DNA of 64,000 nucleotides from Kitasatospora sp. MAA19 (GTDB lineage: Bacteria > Actinomycetota > Actinomycetes > Streptomycetales > Streptomycetaceae): positions 248,001 to 312,000 of the forward strand of contig NZ_JARXYZ010000002.1 of assembly GCF_029894125.1 (NCBI RefSeq), written 5' to 3'. Below, piece after piece: positions 55,339 to 64,000 of this stretch. Made by a program: the position numbers and the translations under genes. The first letter of the stretch is position 1, and each line of letters opens with the position of its first letter. Under the pieces are notes generated by a model. It saw only the letters and a program-made list of their open reading frames with translations. It did no database searches and was not told where the DNA came from.

Positions 55339-55859
55339 CCGTCCACTATCCCCCGCCCGGCGTCCGGCCCCGCACCCGGGGTGGGCGGCCCGGCCGGGAA
55401 CTCCTCCGTCCGCAGCACCAGCGTCCGCTCGCCGAGCGGCAGGAACAGGTCGTTGCCGAACGGCACCCGTTCCGCCTCCCGGTACGCCCCGTCGGCGGAC
55501 GGCGCGGTGTGCACGAGGCAGACCGCCGCCGCCGGGTCGACCATCACGTACAGCGGGATCCCGCTGAGCGCGTACGCCCGCGCCGTCTCGGCGAGGTGCG
55601 GCCGCGCCACCTCCAGGACCGCCTCGACATCACTCCCGGCGTACCGGCCCCGGCCGTCGGGCTCCACCCCCGGCGCGGTCACCGCCAGGTCGGGGGCGAG
55701 GCCGCCGGGCGCGGCCGGGGTGACGACCACGGCGCCGGACAGCACCCGGCCGCGGCCCGCCAGTTGGTCCCTGATCTGGGCGGCGGCGGCCAGCACGGTC
55801 TCCCGCCGCGGCCCGTCCTGCGGCATCCCCGGCATCCCGGCCGCCTTCCGTTCCGACAC
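55335..55859 (-). CDS. Uma2-family (PD-(D/E)xK-like) protein
   Basis: 174 aa from ATG 55859. APDLAVTAPG, then EVARPHLAETARAYALSGIP and LYVMVDPAAA match the Uma2/DUF820 restriction-endonuclease-like fold. The usual catalytic Lys position (ETARAYAL region) seems to be Arg, so activity is uncertain. Uma2 genes are common and mobile in Streptomyces. Here it sits between trpE (27 nt away) and the Trp-associated membrane gene, and is probably a later insertion. Confidence 0.75.
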   Translation of the reverse strand: MSERKAAGMPGMPQDGPRRETVLAAAAQIRDQLAGRGRVLSGAVVVTPAAPGGLAPDLAVTAPGVEPDGRGRYAGSDVEAVLEVARPHLAETARAYALSGIPLYVMVDPAAAVCLVHTAPSADGAYREAERVPFGNDLFLPLGERTLVLRTEEFPAGPPTPGAGPDAGRGIVDG

Positions 55860-55886
55860 GTACCGGCATGTACCGGCACGTTCCGG

Positions 55887-57410
55887 TTACGACAGTTCCG
55901 GCGTCCGCAGCGTATTGGCGGTGGCGACGGCGCGCAGCACGGCGGCCGCCTTGTTACGGCACTCGGTGTCCTCCCCGTGCGGGTCGGAGTCGGCGACCAC
56001 GCCCGCGCCGGCCTGCACGTAGGCGGTGCCGTCGCGCAGCACGGCGGTGCGGATCGCGATCGCGGTGTCGGAGTCCCCGGCGAAGTCCAGGTAGCCCACG
56101 CAGCCGCCGTACAGGCCGCGGCGGGTGGGCTCCAGCTCCTCGATGATCCGCATCGCGCGGGGCTTGGGCGCGCCGGACAGCGTGCCGGCCGGGAAGCAGG
56201 CGGTCAGCACGTCGAAGGCGGTCCGCCCGGGCGCCACCCGGCCGGTGACGGTGGAGACGATGTGCATCACGTGGCTGTAGCGCTCGATGTGCATGAAGTC
56301 GACCACCTCCACGCTGCCCGGCTCGCAGACCCGGCCGAGGTCGTTGCGGCCGAGGTCGACCAGCATCAGGTGCTCGGCCCGCTCCTTGGGGTCGGCGAGC
56401 AGCTCGGCGGCCAGCGCCGCGTCCTCGTGCGGGGTGGCGCCGCGGTGCCGGGTGCCGGCGATCGGGTGCAGCATCGCCTCGCCGCCGGTGACCTTGACCA
56501 GCGCCTCCGGGCTGGAGCCGACCACGTCGAAGCCGCCCTCGGCGGTGCCGTCCGGCCCGGGGAAGCGGAACAGGTACATGTACGGGCTGGGGTTGGTGGT
56601 GCGCAGGACGCGGTAGACGTCCAGCGCGGAGGCCGGGCAGGGGGCCTCGAAGCGCTGCGAGGGAACGACCTGGAAGGCCTCGCCGGCCCGGATCCGCTCC
56701 TTGATGTCCTCCACCGCGGCCCGGTACGGCGCGCCGCCGAACGGGGAGCGGACCTCGCCCGGGCCGGCCGGGGTGAAGGTGGCCAGGCCCGGGTCGACCG
56801 GCTTGAGCAGGTCGGCCTCCATGGCGTCCAGCCGGGCCACCGCGTCCGCGTAGGCCTCGTCCGCGCCGCTGGCCAGGTCGTTGTGGTTGACGGCGTTGGC
56901 GATCAGCAGCACGGTGCCGTCGACGTGGTCGAGCACGGCGAGGTCGGTGGCGAGCAGCATGGTCAGCTCGGGGAGCCGGAGGTCGTCCGGGTTGAGGTCG
57001 GGCAGCTTCTCCAGCCGGCGGACGACGTCGTAGCCCAGGTAGCCGACCAGACCGCCGGTCAGCGGCGGCAGGCCGTCGTCGGTGCGGCGCGGGGTGTGCA
57101 GCGCCTCCAGCGCGGCGCGCAGCACCTGCAGCGGGTCCCCGGTGGTGGGGATGCCGACCGGCGGGGTGCCGAGCCAGCGGGCGGCGCCGTCCGGGCCGGC
57201 GGTGAGGACGGCGGCGCTGCGGACGCCGACGAAGGAGTAGCGCGACCAGCTGCGGCCCTGCTCGGCGGACTCCAGCAGGAAGGTGCCGGGCCGCTCCTCG
57301 GCGAGGCTGCGGTAGAGGCCGATCGGGGTGAGACCGTCCGCGAGGAGCCTGCGGGTGACCGGGATGACCCGGGTGTCGACGGCGAGCTTGCGGAAGGTTT
57401 CGAGATCCAT
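55887..57410 (-). CDS. trpE: Anthranilate synthase component I
   Basis: 507 aa from ATG 57410, AAGGTG eight bases upstream. Makes anthranilate from chorismate, with ammonia from a TrpG partner not encoded here. Feedback-site region [16 protein letters not shown] near the start and the catalytic block [20 protein letters not shown] and [11 protein letters not shown]. It starts 34 nt after the hisI stop, so there is no room for a leader attenuator directly in front; transcription may begin before hisI. Confidence 0.96.
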   Translation of the reverse strand: MDLETFRKLAVDTRVIPVTRRLLADGLTPIGLYRSLAEERPGTFLLESAEQGRSWSRYSFVGVRSAAVLTAGPDGAARWLGTPPVGIPTTGDPLQVLRAALEALHTPRRTDDGLPPLTGGLVGYLGYDVVRRLEKLPDLNPDDLRLPELTMLLATDLAVLDHVDGTVLLIANAVNHNDLASGADEAYADAVARLDAMEADLLKPVDPGLATFTPAGPGEVRSPFGGAPYRAAVEDIKERIRAGEAFQVVPSQRFEAPCPASALDVYRVLRTTNPSPYMYLFRFPGPDGTAEGGFDVVGSSPEALVKVTGGEAMLHPIAGTRHRGATPHEDAALAAELLADPKERAEHLMLVDLGRNDLGRVCEPGSVEVVDFMHIERYSHVMHIVSTVTGRVAPGRTAFDVLTACFPAGTLSGAPKPRAMRIIEELEPTRRGLYGGCVGYLDFAGDSDTAIAIRTAVLRDGTAYVQAGAGVVADSDPHGEDTECRNKAAAVLRAVATANTLRTPELS

Positions 57411-57444
57411 GGCGAGCGGCACCTTCTGGAGTTCGGGGGGAGGG

Positions 57445-57816
57445 TCAGGCGAGCGGGAGCACGTCGGCGTCGAAGCAGGTGCGGTCGCCGGTGTGGCAGG
57501 CGGCACCGGTCTGGTCGACCTTCACCAGCAGGGTGTCGCCGTCGCAGTCCAGCGCCACCGACTTGACCGCCTGGGCGTGACCGGAGGTGTCGCCCTTCAC
57601 CCAGTACTCACGGCGGCTGCGGCTCCAGTAGGTGCAGCGGCCGGTGGTGAGCGTGCGGTGCAGCGCCTCGTCGTCCATCCAGCCGAGCATCAGCACCTCG
57701 CCGGTGTCGTACTGCTGCGCGATGGCCGGGAGCAGGCCGTCCTCGGTGCGCTTGAGGCGGGCGGCGATCTCGGGGGCCAGGGCGGTGGTGCCGGGGGTGG
57801 CGGGTGTGGTGGACAT
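57445..57816 (-). CDS. hisI: Phosphoribosyl-AMP cyclohydrolase
   Basis: 123 aa. Third step of histidine synthesis. Zinc-site cysteines in [20 protein letters not shown] and [26 protein letters not shown] is the family core. No fused HisE domain, as usual for actinobacteria. Upstream of trpE on the same strand. Confidence 0.95.
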   Translation of the reverse strand: MSTTPATPGTTALAPEIAARLKRTEDGLLPAIAQQYDTGEVLMLGWMDDEALHRTLTTGRCTYWSRSRREYWVKGDTSGHAQAVKSVALDCDGDTLLVKVDQTGAACHTGDRTCFDADVLPLA

Positions 57817-57869
57817 GGGGCCATTGTGTCAGCCCGGTCGGCGGCCCCTCGCGACCTGGCCGGGGGTGG

Positions 57870-58325
57870 TCAGTCGGTGCGCGCGCAGCCGGACGGCCAG
57901 ATCCGGTGGACGAACAGCCCGGCCGCCTGGGCCAGTGCGGCGACCCGGGCGGGCTCGCTGCCCGGCTCGCCGTCCCAGACCGCGATCAGCTCGTCGACCA
58001 TGCCGACCAGGGCCCGTCCGGTGTCGTCGCCGAGGCCGCCGCGCTCGACGGCGGCCAGCCGGTGGACGGCGCGGGCCTCGCCCAGCAACCGCAGCCGGGC
58101 CGCGCTCGCGCTCCCGACGCCGCTCGCGGGGACGACGATCTCCAGCTTGCCGCCGTGCTCCAGGACGGACCGGGCGAACCAGCTCTCCGGCCCCTCCCCG
58201 GCGCAGCTGACGCCGACCAGCTCGTACGGCCCGAAGGTGGTGACCAGCCGCCAGAGCTCCCCGCGGACCAGCATCTCGGTGATGCCGCCCGACAGGTCCT
58301 GGTGACCGGTGATTCCGACGCGCAT
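57870..58325 (-). CDS. Hypothetical SLOG/Rossmann-like protein
   Basis: 151 aa from ATG 58325, chosen for GGGAG five bases upstream. Starts MRVGITGHQDLSGGI, a Rossmann-like nucleotide-binding opening of the SLOG type, with LVGVSCAGEGPESWFARSVL and ELIAVWDGEPG further on. Function unknown. 53 nt before hisI and likely co-transcribed. Confidence 0.65.
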   Translation of the reverse strand: MRVGITGHQDLSGGITEMLVRGELWRLVTTFGPYELVGVSCAGEGPESWFARSVLEHGGKLEIVVPASGVGSASAARLRLLGEARAVHRLAAVERGGLGDDTGRALVGMVDELIAVWDGEPGSEPARVAALAQAAGLFVHRIWPSGCARTD

Positions 58326-58452
58326 TCCCAACTCCCGGGATTCGTGCCGTGCCGCCGGGGAGCCTAGCCGACCGGGCCCGGACCCCGCGGCGGCAGTACG
58401 ATTTCGGCCAACCGCCTGCCGGGCGGGCCCCGCGTGGGCCATCCTCGTGGCC

Positions 58453-59028
58453 ATGACCTCCGCGCAGCAGCCGCCCGCAGCCGCCGACTCCCGCCCGTCC
58501 CGGGGCCTGGTCCTCACCGTCGCGGCGGTACTCGCCGTGCTGCTCGCCGTGGTGGCCACCGTCCTGCTCTGGCCGGAGGACCGGAAGCCCGCGGCCGCGC
58601 CACCCCCGCCCACCCCCACGGCCACCCCGACCCCGACGCCCACCCCCACGCCGACGCCCACCCCGACCAAGGCCCCGCCGTACGCCTTCTTCCCGGTCGG
58701 CGCCTGCTTCGACCACCCGCAGCTCAGCCCGGTGATCACCAAGGCCGAGGAGCGCCCCTGCACCGGCGGGCACGACGGCCAGGTGATCGCCGACCTGAAA
58801 CTGGCCGACGGCCTGACCGGCGAGATCCCGATCTCGCTCGCGATGCGGGAGGGCTGCAAGGAGGCCGAGGCCGCCGCCAAGGCCCGGCAGAACGACGGGA
58901 AGACGTACTACGGCCGCCAGTTCGGCCCCGCGCTGGCCAACTACCAGCAGGGCTGGCGGGACTACACCTGCACCCTGACGGCCAGCAACAGGCAGGGCGG
59001 CCCCAAGCTCACCGGCGACCTGCACTGA
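58453..59028 (+). CDS. Membrane-anchored protein with Thr-Pro repeat linker
   Basis: 191 aa from ATG 58453 (GTG 58447 possible). N-terminal membrane anchor (LVLTVAAVLAVLLAVVATVL), then an alternating Thr-Pro stretch of about 22 residues, then an external domain with four Cys (GACFDHPQ; RPCTGGHDGQ; REGCKEAE; DYTCTLTA) resembling the septum-formation-like domain of actinobacterial surface proteins. Function unknown. First of three plus-strand genes interrupting the his/trp genes. Confidence 0.7.
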   Translation: MTSAQQPPAAADSRPSRGLVLTVAAVLAVLLAVVATVLLWPEDRKPAAAPPPPTPTATPTPTPTPTPTPTPTKAPPYAFFPVGACFDHPQLSPVITKAEERPCTGGHDGQVIADLKLADGLTGEIPISLAMREGCKEAEAAAKARQNDGKTYYGRQFGPALANYQQGWRDYTCTLTASNRQGGPKLTGDLH

Positions 59029-59058
59029 CCGCGGTTCGCCACGTCCTAAGGTGGCGCC

Positions 59059-59706
59059 ATGTCGAACCACGCCCTCGCCGAACGCCACCGCCTCGCCGAA
59101 CTCCTGGCCGCCGCCGGGCCGGACGCCCCCACCCTCTGCGCCGGGTGGACCACCCGGGACCTCGCCGCCCACCTGGTGATCCGGGAACGCCGCCCCGACG
59201 CGGCGGCCGGCATCCGGGTCGGTGCCCTCGCCGACTGGACCCACCGGGTGCAGTCGGCGTACGCCGAGCGCCCGTACGAGGAACTGCTGAAGCTCTTCCG
59301 GTCCGGCCCGCCGGTGTTCTCGCTGTTCGCCCTGCCCGGCGCGGACGAGGCCGCGAACACCGTCGAGTACTACGTGCACGCCGAGGACGTCCTGCGGGCC
59401 GCCGACGGCTGGACGCCCTCCCCGGTGCCCGCCGGCCGCGCCGAAGCCCTGTGGCGCCGACTGCCGCTGCTGGCCCGCCTGGAAGCCGGCCGCCGCTCCC
59501 CCGTCCGCCTGGTCCTGCGCCGCCCCGACGGCCAGTCCCTGACCATCGGCCCCGCCGGCTCCCCCACCGTCCAGCTCACCGGCGAACCGGGCGAACTGCT
59601 CCTCTTCACCTACGGCCGCGGCGCCCACACCACCCTCACCGTCGACGGCGCCCCCGACGCCCTCGAAGCCCTGCGCCACGTCCTGCCCCTGCCACCACAG
59701 CAGTAG
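59059..59706 (+). CDS. TIGR03085-family DinB/maleylpyruvate-isomerase-like protein
   Basis: 215 aa from ATG 59059 with AAGGTGG upstream. Four-helix DinB-like metal-binding fold: LCAGWTTRDLAAHLVIRERR with the conserved His, VEYYVHAEDVLRA with a second His, and a C-terminal segment PTVQLTGEPGELLLFTYGR. Family members may be thiol-dependent enzymes; the substrate is unknown. Confidence 0.85.
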   Translation: MSNHALAERHRLAELLAAAGPDAPTLCAGWTTRDLAAHLVIRERRPDAAAGIRVGALADWTHRVQSAYAERPYEELLKLFRSGPPVFSLFALPGADEAANTVEYYVHAEDVLRAADGWTPSPVPAGRAEALWRRLPLLARLEAGRRSPVRLVLRRPDGQSLTIGPAGSPTVQLTGEPGELLLFTYGRGAHTTLTVDGAPDALEALRHVLPLPPQQ

Positions 59707-59853
59707 GGCGGCCGACCCCCACGCGTCTCCCGACCCTGCCCCGGCTGCGGATGTCAGTGGGCGGGTGCAGACTCGCAGAGGGCCGGGGAGGGGGCGCGTG
59801 CGCGCCCGATGGGCCCGTCCTGGTCACGTCTTCCGTCGAAGGGGCACCACCTC

Positions 59854-60639
59854 ATGCTCACCACCGACTTTCCCACCGGCGCGCCCTGCTGGATCGACCT
59901 CGGCAGCCCGGACATCCCCGCCACGGCCGAGTTCTACCGCAAGGTGTTCGGCTGGACGTTCCAGTCCGCCGGCCCGGAGGCGGGCGGCTACGGCTTCTTC
60001 CAGCTGAACGGCCGGACGGTCGGCGCCGTCGGCCCCCTCGACGAGGGCGACCAGCCCACCTGGACGACGTACTTCCGCACGGCCGACGTGGCCGCCACCG
60101 CGGAGGCCGCCGAGCAGGCCGGCGGCTCGGTCCTGGTGCCGCCGATGGACGTCATGGGCGAGGGGTGGTTCGCCCAGTTCGCCGACCCGCAGGGCGCCCG
60201 GTTCGCGGTCTGGCAGGCCGGTAAGACCACCGGCCTGGACGTGGTGTCGGAGGACGGCGCCCTGGTCTGGGCCGAGCTGCACACCGCGGACCCGGCCGCC
60301 GGGTTCGGCTTCTACCAGGCGCTGTTCGGCTGGCGGGTGGAGAACTTCGAGCCGGCCCCGGGCATGGCCTACCGGGTGATCTCGACCGCCGAGGGCGACC
60401 AGCAGGCCACCGGTTTCGGCGGCATCGCCCCGACCATGCAGCCGGGCCAGCCCTCCGCCTGGACGCCGTACTTCGCCGCCGACGACGTGGACGCGGTGAT
60501 CGCGAAGGCGACGGCGGCCGGCGGCTCGGTGCTGATGCCCGCCGAGAGCGTGCCCAACGTCGGCCGGCTGGCCTGGCTGGCGGATCCGCACGGCACGCCG
60601 TTCGCGCTGATCAAGGGCGAGCCCCGCGAGCAGTCCTGA
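59854..60639 (+). CDS. VOC-family protein with two glyoxalase-fold domains
   Basis: 261 aa from ATG 59854 (GAAGGGG upstream). Two repeats of the vicinal-oxygen-chelate fold: GAPCWIDLGSPDIPATAEFY with AQFADPQGARFAVWQ, and LVWAELHTADPAAGFGFYQ with LADPHGTPFALIKG. Related proteins are called hydroxylase-like or glyoxalase/bleomycin-resistance proteins; no activity can be assigned. Confidence 0.85.
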   Translation: MLTTDFPTGAPCWIDLGSPDIPATAEFYRKVFGWTFQSAGPEAGGYGFFQLNGRTVGAVGPLDEGDQPTWTTYFRTADVAATAEAAEQAGGSVLVPPMDVMGEGWFAQFADPQGARFAVWQAGKTTGLDVVSEDGALVWAELHTADPAAGFGFYQALFGWRVENFEPAPGMAYRVISTAEGDQQATGFGGIAPTMQPGQPSAWTPYFAADDVDAVIAKATAAGGSVLMPAESVPNVGRLAWLADPHGTPFALIKGEPREQS

Positions 60640-60649
60640 GCACGCGCGA

Positions 60650-60679
60650 GGGCCCGCTGCGCACCGGCGCAGCGGGCCC
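60650..60679. terminator. Bidirectional terminator between VOC gene and hisF
   Basis: GGGCCCGCTGCGC (60650-60662) pairs perfectly with 60667-60679; loop ACCG. It lies between two convergent genes. Confidence 0.85.
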
Positions 60680-60696
60680 GCAAGCCGTACGGACGG

Positions 60697-61467
60697 TCAC
60701 CGCACCGGGTGCCCGGCCTCCCGCAGCGCGTTCTTGACCTCGCCGATCCGCAGGTCCCCGAAGTGGAAGACGCTCGCGGCGAGCACCGCGTCCGCGCCCG
60801 CCTCGACGGCCGGAGCGAAGTCGGCGAGCTTGCCGGCGCCGCCGGAGGCGATCACCGGCACGGAGACGGCCTTGCGCACGGCCCGGATCATCTCCAGGTC
60901 GTAGCCGTCCTTGGTGCCGTCGGCGTCCATCGAGTTGAGCAGGATCTCGCCCGCGCCCAACTCGGCCGCGCGGCCCGCCCATTCGACGGCGTCGAGGCCG
61001 GTGCCGCGGCGCCCGCCGTGGGTGGTGACCTCGTAGCCCGACTCGGTCTCCGTACCGGGAGGGCAGCGCCGGGCGTCGACCGAGAGCACCAGCACCTGCC
61101 GGCCGAAGCGCTGGGCGATCTCGCGGACCAGCTCGGGGCGGGCGATGGCCGCGGTGTTGACGCCGACCTTGTCGGCGCCGGCCCGCAGCAGCTTGTCGAC
61201 GTCCTCGACGGCGCGGATGCCGCCGCCGACGGTGAGCGGGATGAAGACCTGCTCGGCGGTGCGGCGGACCACGTCGTAGGTGGTCTCCCGGTCCCCGGCG
61301 GAGGCGGTGATGTCGAGGAAGGTCAACTCGTCGGCGCCCTCGGCGTCGTAGAGCTTGGCCATCTCGACCGGGTCGCCGGCGTCGCGCAGGTTCTGGAAGT
61401 TGACGCCCTTCACCACCCGCCCGGCGTCGACGTCCAGGCAGGGGATGACACGTACTGCGAGGGTCAC
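60697..61467 (-). CDS. hisF: Imidazole glycerol phosphate synthase, cyclase subunit
   Basis: 256 aa from GTG 61467, which overlaps the ridA stop by 4 nt. TIM barrel with [19 protein letters not shown], catalytic Asp in CLDVD and in [15 protein letters not shown], and IASGGAGK as phosphate site. With HisH it forms the imidazole ring and AICAR. Last gene of the his cluster. Confidence 0.97.
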   Translation of the reverse strand: MTLAVRVIPCLDVDAGRVVKGVNFQNLRDAGDPVEMAKLYDAEGADELTFLDITASAGDRETTYDVVRRTAEQVFIPLTVGGGIRAVEDVDKLLRAGADKVGVNTAAIARPELVREIAQRFGRQVLVLSVDARRCPPGTETESGYEVTTHGGRRGTGLDAVEWAGRAAELGAGEILLNSMDADGTKDGYDLEMIRAVRKAVSVPVIASGGAGKLADFAPAVEAGADAVLAASVFHFGDLRIGEVKNALREAGHPVR

Positions 61468-61895
61468 GGCTGTTTGCCTTCCAGGGTCTTTGCCAGCCCG
61501 GCACGATAGGCGTCGAGCTCGACCTCGACCATCATCCGGGAGTCGATCAGCCCCTCGACCACCACCATGGTGGTCACCGGGCGGGCGGCGTCGAAGAGTT
61601 GGAGGTGGGCGCGGCCCACCTCGTCGGCGTCGCGGACGTGGGTGATGTACATCCGGGTGCGGATCACGTCCTCCGCCGTCAGACCGTACGCGGCGAGGGC
61701 GCTGAGCCCGACGCCGAACGCGGCGAGGGTCTGCCGGTAGGGGTCGCCCTCGTGCTCGATCCGGCCGTCCACCCATGCGGTGGAGCCGCCCACGTGCACG
61801 TGGTCGCCCACGGCGACCGCCCGCGAGAAGCCGAACTGGTCCTCCCAGGGGGAGAATCCGCCGACCCTGCCGCGTACGATCCGACGTTCCGTCAT
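61464..61895 (-). CDS. RidA/YjgF-family protein
   Basis: 143 aa from ATG 61895, which overlaps hisA by 4 nt (ATGA). RidA trimer fold: [40 protein letters not shown] and [19 protein letters not shown] (the conserved Arg that binds 2-aminoacrylate). Enamine/imine deaminase family. Its constant place between hisA and hisF in Streptomyces suggests a link to histidine synthesis, unproven here. Confidence 0.88.
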   Translation of the reverse strand: MTERRIVRGRVGGFSPWEDQFGFSRAVAVGDHVHVGGSTAWVDGRIEHEGDPYRQTLAAFGVGLSALAAYGLTAEDVIRTRMYITHVRDADEVGRAHLQLFDAARPVTTMVVVEGLIDSRMMVEVELDAYRAGLAKTLEGKQP

Positions 61896-62614
61896 CCTGA
61901 AACCGCCTCCAGGGCCTCTTCGAGGGTGAACTTCTGCTCGTAGAGTGCCTTGCCCACGATGGCGCCCTCGACACCCTCGCCGACCAGACCGGCGATGGCG
62001 CGCAGGTCGTCGAGCGAGGAGACGCCGCCGGAGGCGACGACCGGGCGGTCGGTGGCGGCGCAGACGTCGCGCAGCAGCTGGAGGTTGGGGCCGGTCAGGG
62101 TGCCGTCCCGGTTGACGTCGGTGACGACGTAGCGGGCGCAGCCCTCCCGGTCGAGCCGCTCCAGCACGTCGAAGAGCTGGCCGCCGTCGCGGGTCCAGCC
62201 GCGGCCGCGCAGGGTGGTGCCGACGACGTCCAGGCCGACGGCGATCTTGTCGCCGTGCTCGGCGATGGCCTTGGCGACCCACTCGGGGGCCTCCAGCGCG
62301 GCGGTGCCGAGGTTGACCCGGGTGCAGCCGGTGGCGAGCGCGTTGGCGAGCGACTCGTCGTCGCGGATGCCGCCGGACAGCTCGACCTTGATGTCGAGGC
62401 GGCCGGTGACCTCGCGCAGCAGCTCGTAGTTGGTGCCGGTGCCGAAGGCGGCGTCGAGGTCCACCAGGTGCAGCCACTCGGCGCCGGCGTTCTGCCAGGC
62501 GAGGGCGGCGGCCAGCGGCTCGCCGAAGGAGGTCTCGGTGCCGGAGGCGCCCTTGACCAGGCGGACGGCCTGGCCGTCCCGGACGTCGACGGCGGGAAGC
62601 AGTTCGAGGCTCAT
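61892..62614 (-). CDS. priA: ProFAR isomerase HisA, likely bifunctional PriA (HisA/TrpF)
   Basis: 240 aa. Starts [20 protein letters not shown]; Asp11 and Asp in [15 protein letters not shown] are the catalytic pair, and [15 protein letters not shown] is the loop typical of actinobacterial PriA, which also isomerises phosphoribosylanthranilate. No trpF is in the trp genes of this window, fitting the dual role. Coupled to ridA and hisF downstream, 30 nt after hisH. Confidence 0.93.
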   Translation of the reverse strand: MSLELLPAVDVRDGQAVRLVKGASGTETSFGEPLAAALAWQNAGAEWLHLVDLDAAFGTGTNYELLREVTGRLDIKVELSGGIRDDESLANALATGCTRVNLGTAALEAPEWVAKAIAEHGDKIAVGLDVVGTTLRGRGWTRDGGQLFDVLERLDREGCARYVVTDVNRDGTLTGPNLQLLRDVCAATDRPVVASGGVSSLDDLRAIAGLVGEGVEGAIVGKALYEQKFTLEEALEAVSG

Positions 62615-62644
62615 AGTCTTAACTCTTCTGTCGTCAGAGGGTCG

Positions 62645-63280
62645 TCAGAGGGTGTCGACCCAGTTGGTCAGGAGGGCGGCACCGGCGTCGCCGGACTTCT
62701 CGGGGTGGAACTGGGTGGCCCAGAGCGGGCCGTTCTCGACGGCCGCGACGAACGGCTGCCCGTGCGTGGCCCAGGTGACGAGCGGGGGGTGGATCCGCGC
62801 GCTGTGGGTCTCCAGCTCCCAGTGCCGCACGCCGTAGGAGTGCACGAAGTAGAAGCGGCTCTGCGGGTCGAGGCCGGCGAACATCCGGCTGCCCTCGGGC
62901 ACGTCCACGGTGTTCCAGCCCATGTGCGGGATGACCGGGGCCTCCAGCGGTTCGACGGTGCCCGGCCACTCGTCGCAGCCGGCCGTCTCCACGCCGTGCT
63001 CGACCCCCTTCTCGAAGAGGATCTGCATGCCGACGCAGATGCCCATGACGGGGCGGCCCCCGGCGAGCCGGCGGTCGATGATCCAGTCACCGCGGACGGC
63101 CTTCAGGCCGCGCATGCAGGCCTCGAAGGCACCGACGCCGGGGACGAGCAGGCCGTCCGCGTTCATCGCGGTGTCGTAGTCGGAGGTGACGGTGACGTCC
63201 GCCCCGGTCCGTTCGAGCGCGCGCTGCGCCGAGCGGAGGTTGCCCGACCCGTAGTCGAGGACGACGACGTTCTTGCCCAT
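62645..63280 (-). CDS. hisH: Imidazole glycerol phosphate synthase, glutaminase subunit
   Basis: 211 aa. Class-I glutaminase: nucleophile Cys in [14 protein letters not shown], His and Glu in [12 protein letters not shown], and [12 protein letters not shown] at the start. Supplies ammonia to HisF. Confidence 0.96.
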   Translation of the reverse strand: MGKNVVVLDYGSGNLRSAQRALERTGADVTVTSDYDTAMNADGLLVPGVGAFEACMRGLKAVRGDWIIDRRLAGGRPVMGICVGMQILFEKGVEHGVETAGCDEWPGTVEPLEAPVIPHMGWNTVDVPEGSRMFAGLDPQSRFYFVHSYGVRHWELETHSARIHPPLVTWATHGQPFVAAVENGPLWATQFHPEKSGDAGAALLTNWVDTL

Positions 63281-63322
63281 GTTCAGGTGTCCAGTCTCTC
63301 TACGTGTCCGGAGCCCACGTGG

Positions 63323-63475
63323 CTAGAGGCGCATGATGCCGGCGGCCAGGCACATCACCGAGCCGAACGCGAGCACCAGGATGACGCCCTTGGGCAGCTT
63401 CTGCTTCCAGAACGAGATCACGCCGCCGGCCAGGAAGAGGCCGACGAAGATGAGGGCGAGGGCAGCCTTGCTCAC
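63323..63475 (-). CDS. Small two-helix membrane protein between hisB and hisH
   Basis: 50 aa from GTG 63475, GTGA overlap with hisB. Two hydrophobic helices ([18 protein letters not shown] and [18 protein letters not shown]) joined by KQKLPKG. Coupled to hisB translation, so it is expressed with the histidine genes. The same small gene occurs at this place in related Streptomyces, as far as I recall; its function is unknown. Confidence 0.8.
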   Translation of the reverse strand: MSKAALALIFVGLFLAGGVISFWKQKLPKGVILVLAFGSVMCLAAGIMRL

Positions 63476-64000
63476 AGTGCACCCTTGGTCGAGGGGAGGA
63501 TGCCGGCCGCGCGCGGGTCGCGCTCGGAGGCGTAGCGCAGGGCCCGGGCCAGCGCCTTGAACTGGCATTCCACGATGTGGTGGGCGTTGCGCCCGTACGG
63601 CACGTGGACGTGCAGCGCGATCTGCGCCTGGGCCACGAAGGACTCCAGGATGTGCCGGGTCATCGTGGTGTCGTAGCTGCCGATCATCGGCGCCATGTTC
63701 TCGGGCTCGGTGTGCACCAGGTAGGGCCGGCCGGAGAGGTCCACGGTGACCTGGGCGAGCGACTCGTCCAGCGGCACCGTGCAGTTGCCGAAGCGGTAGA
63801 TGCCGACCTTGTCGCCGAGCGCCTGCTTGAAGGCGGCGCCCAGCGCGAGGGCGGTGTCCTCGATGGTGTGGTGGGTGTCGATGTGCAGGTCGCCGTCGGT
63901 CTTGACGGTGAGGTCGAACAGACCGTGGCGGCCGAGCTGGTCGAGCATGTGGTCGTAGAACCCGACGCCCGTGGAGATGTCGGTCCTTCCGGTGCCGTCG
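63472..64000 (-). CDS. hisB: Imidazoleglycerol-phosphate dehydratase (5' end outside window)
   Basis: 176 codons reaching the window edge; about 20-30 N-terminal residues are missing. Metal-binding motifs [18 protein letters not shown] and [15 protein letters not shown] are complete, and upstream codons read [19 protein letters not shown], the family start region. Dehydrates IGP in histidine synthesis. Monofunctional, as usual in actinobacteria. Confidence 0.96.
   Translation of the reverse strand, partial: DGTGRTDISTGVGFYDHMLDQLGRHGLFDLTVKTDGDLHIDTHHTIEDTALALGAAFKQALGDKVGIYRFGNCTVPLDESLAQVTVDLSGRPYLVHTEPENMAPMIGSYDTTMTRHILESFVAQAQIALHVHVPYGRNAHHIVECQFKALARALRYASERDPRAAGILPSTKGAL

Noticed and set aside
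57411..57444. Attenuator/leader peptide in front of trpE
   Set aside because: Only 34 nt separate hisI and trpE; no Trp-codon run or alternative hairpins fit there.

Overview
The window is high-GC actinobacterial chromosome, almost certainly Streptomycetaceae (Streptomyces or Kitasatospora). The gene order polA, branched-chain amino acid ABC transporter, ANTAR response regulator, pyk, gltBD, lgt, trpABMC, trpE, hisI, hisF, priA, hisH, hisB matches, from memory, the S. coelicolor SCO2003-SCO2052 neighbourhood. A trpM gene, DUF397/XRE pairs and many GTG/TTG starts agree with this. The genus cannot be fixed from this window.

Bases 1 to about 17,970 are an accessory hotspot between the 3' end of hrpB (1-216, +) and polA (17977-20772, -). 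It appears to be two related halves in tandem. At 9572-9937 an antisense polA tail is joined to a sense hrpB tail, the junction expected if the hrpB-polA interval was duplicated or a second version was integrated. Each half begins with the same syntenic module: DUF397 (-), XRE regulator (-), anti-sigma-like ATPase (+), unknown protein (+). In the second half the last two are fused and killed by a deletion. The first half then carries a small peptide/JmjC oxygenase/aldo-keto reductase operon, a phosphotransferase, a HAD phosphatase and an XRE-TPR regulator with Cys motif. The second half carries a PatA-like acyltransferase among IS256-type ends, an S66 peptidase, an IS630 scrap, a DUF3291 protein, an epoxide-hydrolase-like enzyme and an EF-hand protein.

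From 17.9 to 46 kb the content is core: DNA polymerase I, a hotdog thioesterase, a complete LivKHMGF importer with overlapping genes, a PdtaR-like ANTAR regulator, tRNA-Leu(CAA) followed by a HTH-LAGLIDADG protein, pyruvate kinase, a substrate-binding/VWA lipoprotein operon, a Tat-exported nucleotidase, an aldehyde dehydrogenase with an XRE regulator, and glutamate synthase gltBD with a candidate GlnR box upstream.

From 46 to 64 kb, mostly on the minus strand, lie a VIT1-like transporter, lgt, a DsbA-like/MauE pair, and tryptophan and histidine genes. They run hisB(partial)-small membrane protein-hisH-hisA/priA-ridA-hisF, then a plus-strand island of three genes, then an unknown-hisI-trpE-Uma2-membrane proteins-trpC-trpM-trpB-trpA. 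No separate trpF is present; the HisA protein is expected to be the bifunctional PriA that also makes the TrpF step. Several neighbouring genes overlap by 4 nt, pointing to translational coupling.
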